Program-made: the position numbers and the translations under genes
Assembly (NCBI GenBank): GCA_029204225.1
Contig: CM055109.1
Span: 38,638,632-38,702,631, forward strand
Length of the DNA stretch: 64,000 nt
Reading direction: 5' to 3'
From: Diphasiastrum complanatum
Taxonomy: Eukaryota > Streptophyta > Lycopodiopsida > Lycopodiales > Lycopodiaceae
Part shown: positions 58,244 to 64,000 of the stretch, piece by piece
Layout of the letters: each line of letters begins with the position of its first letter
Position numbering within the stretch: position 1 is the first letter of the stretch
The notes under the pieces: generated by a model
Database searches by the model: none
The model's input: only the letters and a program-made list of their open reading frames with translations
What the model was told of the DNA's origin: nothing

Positions 58244-58980
58244 TGTAGTGGGTTTCTTTCCTTGCCTATCCTCAACCCAAGATCTAATCAATCTAGCATC
58301 AAGGAGATGAAGTTAGTTGTCACGCGTAGGTTCGTTCCCATGAGAGCGATAGTATAGTTCAGATTTCAATATGAATGGAGGATCTAACACTAACATCCAA
58401 TAACACTAAGAATTAACACTACATCCATTAACCCTAAATGATAGAACCTTACTCTTTCTTTCTCTCCCTTTATCTCTCACAAAAAGCATAAAACATAGCA
58501 ATCCCAACAATGATCAAATCTAACAATTAGCAAAATCCAAAGAAAGCATGAGAAATGGAGGAAAAGAGAGAAAGAGCAAGGACATTCATCAATCCATTTC
58601 TAAAGAGAACCAATCTACTTTATTGAAATGATAAAATGAACATCAGGAGCAACTCGAGTTGGTCCCTTTTTATAGTAGAGAGGTGGACCCTGGCCTCTGA
58701 ATCCTATTGGTCCAGTCTTGCCTCTCTTTTTATTCAAATTTAAAAAAGTGTGGGAACCATCAAAATTGGAGGGAAACCCAACTTTATTCATTAACTTGAC
58801 ATTTAGGCTCTGCGACATTAAAAGTTCCGTAAAAAGGCCTAAAGTCCTTTTATTAACTTTTAACTGATCAATCAAATAACTATGTGATCATTGGGTTGGA
58901 CTTACACACGCGGGGTCCCAAATCCCTCTCACTTATTAACTAGGGTTAGGGTTGCCTTGGGATCCGCAAACCCTCCAACA
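58244..58980 (-). repeat. Gypsy 5' LTR
   Basis: 737 bp, TGTTGGAGGGTTTGCGG to CCCACTACA on the minus strand. It drives transcription toward lower coordinates. Partner of 47905-48650. Confidence 0.9.
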
Positions 58981-59064
58981 AGGAGCCACTATTTTGTGCC
59001 GGTTTTGAAGAATCAAACAAAGTACTCGATGTAGGGGCGGTATGGGAAAGTGATCAAAGAAACA
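58981..59064 (+). pseudogene. Old gypsy, protease-proximal segment
   Basis: It resumes right after the AGGAG duplication: PLFCAGFEESNKVLDVGAVW, ESDQRNI, matching the younger copy at 55.14-55.05 kb. It then switches to copia RT sequence. Confidence 0.8.
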
Positions 59065-59232
59065 TCAGGATCCACATTGTGGACGAGAAGACAGCCTTCT
59101 TGTATGACGAACTAGACGAAGAGGTCTACATGGATCAACCCCTAGGATATGTCTCCAATTCACTTCCTAACTATGCATGCAGAATGCATAGAAGCATCCA
59201 CGGTCTGAAACAATCAGCCTGACAATGGTACA
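59065..59232 (+). pseudogene. Copia RT fragment captured inside old gypsy
   Basis: About 165 bp encode RIHIVDEKTAFLYDELDEEV, YMDQPLGY, then NYACRMHRSIHGLKQSA, a stop, QWYN. This matches the plus-strand copia RT at 12.81-12.98 kb nearly residue for residue. No LTR, primer site or target duplication accompanies it. The surrounding gypsy is missing its protease core. Confidence 0.8.
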
Positions 59233-60003
59233 ATTACCAAAAGCTCATCGTGAACTTGAGGATCAAGTGTCAAAAATGCAAGAAGTTTATGATGAACCAG
59301 CTAGAACGCATCCTATGAATCTTGCTGAACTATGAGAACCAGAGAATATTGTTCAAGTTGGAACAAAAGTTACTCCAAAATAGTTTCAAGCGTTAAGGAA
59401 GTTGTTGATTCAATATTAAGATTATTTTGTTTGGACATAGAGCATACAATACCCTTAATACCTGATGCAGTGCCATAAGTGACAAGATTCTATCATTGTA
59501 ATTTGAATGTCACTGATCTTATTCAGAAAGAGTTACAAAGATTACTCGAAGCGGATTTTATTTATGAAATTGAGCATACTGAGAATGAGTTTTGCCAATT
59601 GTTGTCATTCTTAAAAAGAATGGGAAGATGAGAATTTGTGTGAATCTCAAAGCCTTTAACAAAGTGAGATGAGAGGATCACTTTATGTTACCTTTTACAG
59701 AAATCATATTGGATCTCCTTGCTGGAGCGGAAGCCTACAATTTTTTGGATGGATTCAGTGGTTATAACCGAGTAAAAATCGCACCTACGGGTCGACATAA
59801 AACTGCTTTTGCAACAGAATAGGAAACATATGCCATTTGGAATACACCAAGCTCATTTTAGAGAGTTATGTAATTTGCTTTCAATAACTATTTGCAAATA
59901 TTTCTTGAAATTTATTTGGATGATCTCGGAGTCCATAGTGCCGATATAGACCATCTGGACCATTTGGAAAAAGTATTTGATCATTGTCGCAAGTACCACT
60001 TTA
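59233..60003 (+). pseudogene. Old gypsy reverse transcriptase
   Basis: Starts LPKAHRELEDQVSKMQEVYD, then the pre-RT region (VQVGTKVTPK; LRKLLIQY) and RT in shifted frames (IQKELQRLLEADFIYEIEHT; LLAGAEAYNFLDGFSGYNRV; YLQIFLEIYLDDLGVHSADI with the catalytic LDD; HLEKVFDHCRKYHFN). It therefore retains the RT palm that the younger copy lost. It is cut at about 60003 by minus-strand chromovirus sequence. Confidence 0.8.
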
Positions 60004-60405
60004 ATAGTAGATTTTGTTGGGATAAATTGAGCAAACTTCGTAATTTTGTCAACAATGACCCAAACCGAATTGTGGCCCATCCCTGTACGTGGAAGCCCGA
60101 TAAAAAATCCATAGATATACTTTCTCACTTTTCGGTAGGAAATGTAATAGGCCACTAGCTTTTAGCCTCTCTACTTTATTTAACTGGCACTTAGTACATT
60201 TAAGTACATAGGCCTCTACCCGACTTTTCATCTTAGGCCACCAAAATTGCCTTCGAACTAAGTCAAGTGTCCTTTGTATACCCGGATGTCCTGCGCATGG
60301 ACTATCATGACACTCATGCAAGATTTGGGCCCTTATAGTGTCATTTTCCGGTACACACACCTTTCCTTTACGAAACAAAATATTGTTTTGATTTAGAAAA
60401 TCCAT
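60004..60405 (-). pseudogene. Chromovirus-like integrase, N-terminal part
   Basis: Frame 60405-60049: NNILFRKGKVCVPENDTIRA, ILHECHDSPCAGHPGIQRTL, DLVRRQFWWPKMKSRVEAYV and KCTKCQLNKVERLKASGLLH, giving a full H2C2 zinc domain. After a frameshift the core begins (IYGFFIGLPRTG; WVIVDKITKFAQFIPTKSTI) and stops at about 60004 against the old gypsy. Confidence 0.8.
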
Positions 60406-60960
60406 TCAATCTTTCCTTGATTCGAGGAATCTTGCAAACCTGAATTGACCTCCAAAAGTCCTTGTTGCCAATACTTTCCAAAAAAGAGGTCGGACTCATA
60501 TAGTCCTTGAAGAGACTGAAACAAACCCGGTTCTATAACAGTAAAACACAACTGATTAATAGCCGATAACCAACTCAAAGCATCTGCTAGAGTATTTTGA
60601 CTTCCTTTACAATAACGTATAGAAAAGTCAAAAATTCGCATAAACTCAGCCCATCTAGTTTGCCTCCCCTTTATATCTGTAGCATCACAGAAATATCGAA
60701 GAGTCTGATGATCCGTCAAAACTTCAAATCTGACTTCATACAAATAATGTCGTCAAATTTTCAAGGAATGAACAATTGCAAATAATTCCTTTTCATAGGT
60801 ACAATACCTAGACTGAACAAGATTGAGTTTTTTGCTTTCATAAGCCACAGGATGTCCATCCTGAATCAAAACAGCTCCAATAGCATAATCACTGGCATCG
60901 GTCTTAACCACAAAAGCCTTATTAGGATCACCAATTATTAGTATTGGTGCCGAAGTGACA
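60393..60960 (-). pseudogene. Chromovirus-like RNase H
   Basis: From about 60950: APILIIGDPNKAFVVKTDAS, DYAIGAVLIQDGHPVAYESK, YCTYEKELFAIVHSLKI, a stop, then frame 60743 with FEVLTDHQTLRYFCDATDIK, ARWAEFMRIFDFSIRYCKGS-like and NTLADALSWLSAINQLCF. The catalytic DAS, E and TDH residues are recognisable. Confidence 0.8.
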
Positions 60961-60996
60961 CTTTTCTTAAGCTATTCATATCCTCCGTCCACACCA

Positions 60997-62165
60997 CTAG
61001 TGGACTCTTAGCCCTCCGGACTCAAAACAATTATTCATATCCTCCATCCACACCACTAGTGAACTCTTAGCCCTCCAACTTAGCTTCTTATAACCTTTCA
61101 AGGCCTGGGTAAGGGGAAATGCCAATCGAGCAAATTGGGGAATATGCCGACGGAAAAATCCTACAAACCCCAAGAAAGACTTGATTTTCCGAACTGTGGT
61201 GAGAATAGGCCAATCAATAACCCTCTGGATACAATTGGCCTCAATCTCCACTCCCCGTTCGAAAATCTTATGCCCCAAGTAGGACAATTCCTTAACAAAA
61301 AAGTCACACTTAGACTCCTTGGCAAAGAGCTTTTCCCTTCGTAGGATGTCCAAGACAATCCTAACATGCTCTTTGCGTTCCGCCAAAGTCTTACTGAATA
61401 CTAGGATATCATCTAAGAATACCACTACGAATCTTCCCAAATATGGTCTGAACATATCGTTCATCATCCGTTGGAAAGTTGTTGGTGCATTGGTCAAACC
61501 AAAAGGCAACACCGAAAATTCGTAGTGACCAAAGCGAGTTCGAAACCTGGTTTTTGGTATATCTTCTGCCTTAATGTGTATTTGATGGCAGTCCGATTTT
61601 AGATCTATCTTGGTAAAGTACCAGCACCACCAAGATAGTCTATTAGATCATCCATCCGCGGCAGTGGATATCTATTCTTAACGGTTACCTTGTTCAATTT
61701 CTTATAGTCCACGCAAAACCTTATAGTCCCATCCTTCTTGGCAACTAGAACCAAAGGTGATGCCCAAGGAGACTTACTAGGTTGTACCCACCCCTTTTTC
61801 AGGTAATCATGTGAATGCCTACTTACCTCAGCCTCTTCTGATGCACTCATCCTATAAGGACGCTGTGCGATTGGAATTTCTCCAAGTATTAGGTCAATTT
61901 TATGATCAGCTGTCCTTTCTGGTGGTAAACCTACGGGAAGGTCTAAAAAATCATCATTGAATTTCTGCCTAAGTTCATTATAGGCTTCAAATTTTGTAGT
62001 GTTCACACTGGGTATATTCATGGCATTTATGTTAAGTTCTTCATCATTGCAGCAAATGATATCATTATGAAAACATAAATAAACTTTAAAATCAAAATTC
62101 TTCATAATAGAATTAAGTTCCTGTTTAGAATAAGGGTTAACATTTTTAGTGTCAACATGGGCCAA
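60997..62165 (-). pseudogene. Chromovirus-like reverse transcriptase
   Basis: Frame 62165-61605: [81 protein letters not shown] small frameshift follows, then frame 61512-60997: LPFGLTNAPTTFQRMMNDMF, VVVFLDDILVFSKTLAERKE (intact LDD box), LGHKIFERGVEIEANCIQRV and FLGFVGFFRRHIPQFARLAF. RT, RNase H and integrase zinc domain are collinear over about 2 kb, with few breaks. No LTR or gag is seen beyond 62215. Confidence 0.85.
61009..61075. repeat. Short tandem duplication inside chromovirus RT/RNase H junction
   Basis: A segment reading ATTCATATCCTCCGTCCACA and continuing to CTCTTAGCCCTCC (about 60972-61017) is repeated at about 61031-61076 with a few changes. It interrupts the pol frame. Confidence 0.75.
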
Positions 62166-62215
62166 TCAGCTTATAGCACTCCATTTAATTATCACCCATA
62201 TCTAAAAGAGGGGTG

Positions 62216-62585
62216 GCAAGTTGTACTTGGCCTCTCTTGCCAAAGCAAAAAGGGTGGCAAGAAAAAAGGCGAGGAGAGATGGGGTGGCCAATTTCCTTCA
62301 AGCTCACTTGCCTAGGCTTAAAAAATGCCAAAGGCCATTGCCCAGACTTGAAAAAAGGGTTGGCACTAGTGTGACACTGTGCCCTCTGTCATGTACTGGT
62401 CTTTCAAAATATCAGTTGCATTTTCTTTCTTTCTTTTTATCAATTGTATGTACAAATTTGCTTTTACAGTAAACACCTGATTTCTTGCTTTTCACAAAAA
62501 CCTGCAGACAATCTGACAGGGAGCCTGGAGGCTACAGCGAGCATGTGATCATGAACAATAATATAGCCACCAGAACAGCCTTAAC
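62216..62585. other. Interval without recognised gene
   Basis: Contains imperfect repeats of TTGCCAAAG/GGTGGCAAG-like words at 62213-62350. A pyrimidine-rich stretch with a CCTGCAG near 62505 could be a splice acceptor, but no coding match follows. Confidence 0.35.
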
Positions 62586-62589
62586 AATA

Positions 62590-62735
62590 GCAAGAATAAA
62601 TCGCAAAATACAACTAATCTACTCAAAAAATGCAACAACAGCAAGGTTGAATCACAAAATACAGCTATATATTCAAAAAATACAACAACAGTAACGTTGA
62701 ATCACAAAATACAACTGTTTACTCTAAAACTCAGA
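62590..62735 (+). repeat. Tandem repeat, about 50-bp unit, three copies
   Basis: Units of the form TTGAATCACAAAATACAACT followed by a TATTCAAAAAATACAACAAC-like stretch occur three times, the first and last diverged. Confidence 0.8.
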
Positions 62736-62752
62736 CACTCTTGCCCGTGCTA

Positions 62753-63120
62753 TTACTTTGATGCCATAGCCTCTGTAAGATTCACATAAACCAATAAATT
62801 ACCATTGCCTTCACCGTGCTGTCCAAAACTGAACGTTAGGCAGATCTGCATGTGCCAGCGCATTCTTGGTGGTAACTGCTTGCTCCCGTCCCTACCTGCT
62901 GCCTGTGATGACGTTTCTAGATCTGGACTTTCTTGCTTGTGAGAATGACGTACAGCAATCAGTGACATTCCATCTGTAGTTTAATTTGCGTCAATGATTG
63001 ATTGATTCATTTGCTCCTAATTCTAACTCGAATATTCAACGCCTGGTTTGTCCAACAACACTGGAATCTGGATTACTGTAAACAAATGAAGGATCAGTTC
63101 TTCTTAGATCATGCAGTATT
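62753..63120 (-). CDS. Weak candidate for two host exons (unidentified)
   Basis: A minus-strand frame ending at a stop at 62753 follows a possible acceptor (AAACTACAG, exon start 62973) and encodes SLIAVRHSHKQESPDLETSS, then LPPRMRWHMQICLTFSFGQH and NGNLLVYVNLTEAMASK. About 70 bp upstream is a segment after a TATAAG acceptor (about 63117) encoding ILHDLRRTDPSFVYSNPDSS, VVGQTR. A GTTGAA donor would join them in phase. The composition looks protein-like, but the donor is weak and I recognise no domain. Confidence 0.2.
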
Positions 63121-63147
63121 CTTATAGAAATAATAGAATGAATTTTG

Positions 63148-63232
63148 ATTCTTAATCTGAGTGGATGCTGGAATCTATGCATAGCTGTTTTGATTCTTAA
63201 TCTGAGTTGGATGCTGGAATCTATGCATAGCT
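63148..63232. repeat. 42-bp direct tandem duplication
   Basis: TGATTCTTAATCTGAGT... GGATGCTGGAATCTATGCAT AGCTG occurs twice back to back (about 63148-63187 and 63191-63232), with one T inserted in the second copy. Confidence 0.9.
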
Positions 63233-64000
63233 GACAGTGATATGCTGATTTTCCAAACAGGTGTGTGACATGCGTTTGAGACATTTGTGGATTGCCAGGT
63301 AAGATGTCACATTCCTTAGAGAATCACGACTCTTGCCATTTAAAAAAAAATTCATGATAAGCCACATGACTTGAGGGTGGTTTCCAATGGAGTGGATCTA
63401 AATTTGTGTGCAATAATTGGGAAGGACCCTTGAACAATTCCAATTTCCTTTCCTTCCCTTAGGTCTCAATGTCATCTTGGAGTCATGTCGTCGAGCATTT
63501 ATGCGAGTGCTAGCTTTAAGTTTAAGTGTGGAGAGATATGTGGTAGAGGAATGTGAATGTGTAACAGGGGCAACGTCGGGCGGCCCGAATGGGTGCATGT
63601 CTCCAAGCTCCCTTGATTCCCTTCTACTCCCAACCTCTCCTCTTGTTTCTCTCCCACGTCTTCTCCCTTTCGTGTGCTAATGGCATTTATGGATGCCACC
63701 ATTAGGAAAGTGTGAGTGAGGAGCTCTCCATGCATCTCTACATATGCCCTTTTGGGCCATGGTGGGCATGAGGGTTGAGGGCTAGCCTACCCTAATTAAC
63801 TTCAAAATTTGTATTGCATGTAAATGGCCGTCACATGGTGGTTCGGGCCTTGACATTTTATGAGTTTCTCATCACCCATGATTTAACAAGCAGGTAGCAC
63901 GTAGTGTTCTATCATTGACATGACTTTTTATAAATAAAAGTTCTGGTCCTTTACATGGTTAAAATCTCATGAGCCATCAAATTCTAAATGGATCCATTAA
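63233..64000. other. Right end, no gene recognised
   Basis: Several open frames overlap at 63398-63735 on both strands, but none shows a known domain or splice context. No LTR or tandem repeat was found. Confidence 0.4.

Larger units (their letters stand above)
47905..58980 (-). mobile_element. 11.1-kb gypsy element, both LTRs, target duplication AGGAG
   Basis: Minus-strand order: 5' LTR 58980-58244, primer site 58239-58222, leader with repeated motifs, gag, protease, RT connection, RNase H, integrase, a repeat-rich spacer, a long extra ORF, polypurine tract 48668-48651, 3' LTR 48650-47905. AGGAG occurs at 47900-47904 and 58981-58985. LTRs are about 95% identical by eye, apart from an 11-bp indel, so insertion is neither recent nor ancient. 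The primer site TGGCGCCGTTGCCGGGGA and a downstream ORF point to the Athila/Tat side of gypsy. The catalytic RT is deleted, so it cannot be autonomous. Confidence 0.9.

Noticed and set aside
59853-59995. Extension of the minus-strand integrase frame below 60.0 kb
   Set aside because: This part is antisense to the plus-strand gypsy RT; integrase similarity ends at about 60004.

Overview
The window is plant nuclear DNA. It is AT-rich, has no operon structure, and is filled with decayed LTR retrotransposons of the Ty1/copia and Ty3/gypsy groups, long (TC)n/(GA)n microsatellites and very few host exons. Plant features are copia gag-protease-integrase-RT-RNase H order, initiator-Met-tRNA primer sites, a gypsy element with a TGGCGCCGTTGCCGGGGA-type primer site, and spliced exons resembling a plant methyltransferase. 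A Penelope-like reverse transcriptase remnant suggests a lineage where such elements occur (conifers, ferns, lycophytes and mosses are known hosts), but the species cannot be named from sequence alone.

Layout. 0-4.3 kb: three minus-strand exons of a host gene (FAM86/EEF2KMT-like N-terminus), with a minus-strand copia LTR and leader/gag remnant lying just after exon 3. 4.5-9.3 kb: gypsy debris (plus-strand chromovirus-like RNase H/integrase, a minus-strand RT-integrase block, a plus-strand integrase piece). 9.5-16 kb: a plus-strand copia (LTR to RT) meeting a minus-strand copia (LTR to integrase) head-to-head at about 13.1 kb. 16.1-17.5 kb: the 3' end of a gypsy element whose LTR carries a 129-bp (GA)n tract. 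17.7-20.6 kb: a 5'-truncated copia. 20.7-22.7 kb: (TC)n and two unrecognised coding stretches. 22.7-25.0 kb: a minus-strand copia lacking most of integrase and RT. 25.0-26.6 kb: the Penelope-like fragment. 26.8-31.1 kb: a copia with both LTRs, inserted inside a (TC)n tract. 31.5-32.6 kb: degenerate minisatellite. 34.5-36.6 kb: a small non-autonomous LTR element. 38.6-42.4 kb: the best preserved copia pol. 43-60 kb: a nested stack in which an old plus-strand gypsy was invaded by a copia (44373-47628, target duplication CTTGG) and by an 11-kb gypsy (47905-58980, target duplication AGGAG). 60-62.2 kb: a minus-strand chromovirus-like pol. 62.2-64 kb: mostly unassigned sequence with short tandem repeats and a weak candidate exon pair.

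How the parts relate. Almost nothing here works as an intact gene. Most coding signal is gag-pol broken by stops, frameshifts and internal deletions. The strongest biological points are the host exons, the Penelope-like RT, and a roughly 1000-residue extra reading frame downstream of gypsy pol. That frame runs through the polypurine tract into the 3' LTR in two independent copies. The window also shows (TC)/(GA) arrays both growing inside LTRs and serving as insertion targets.
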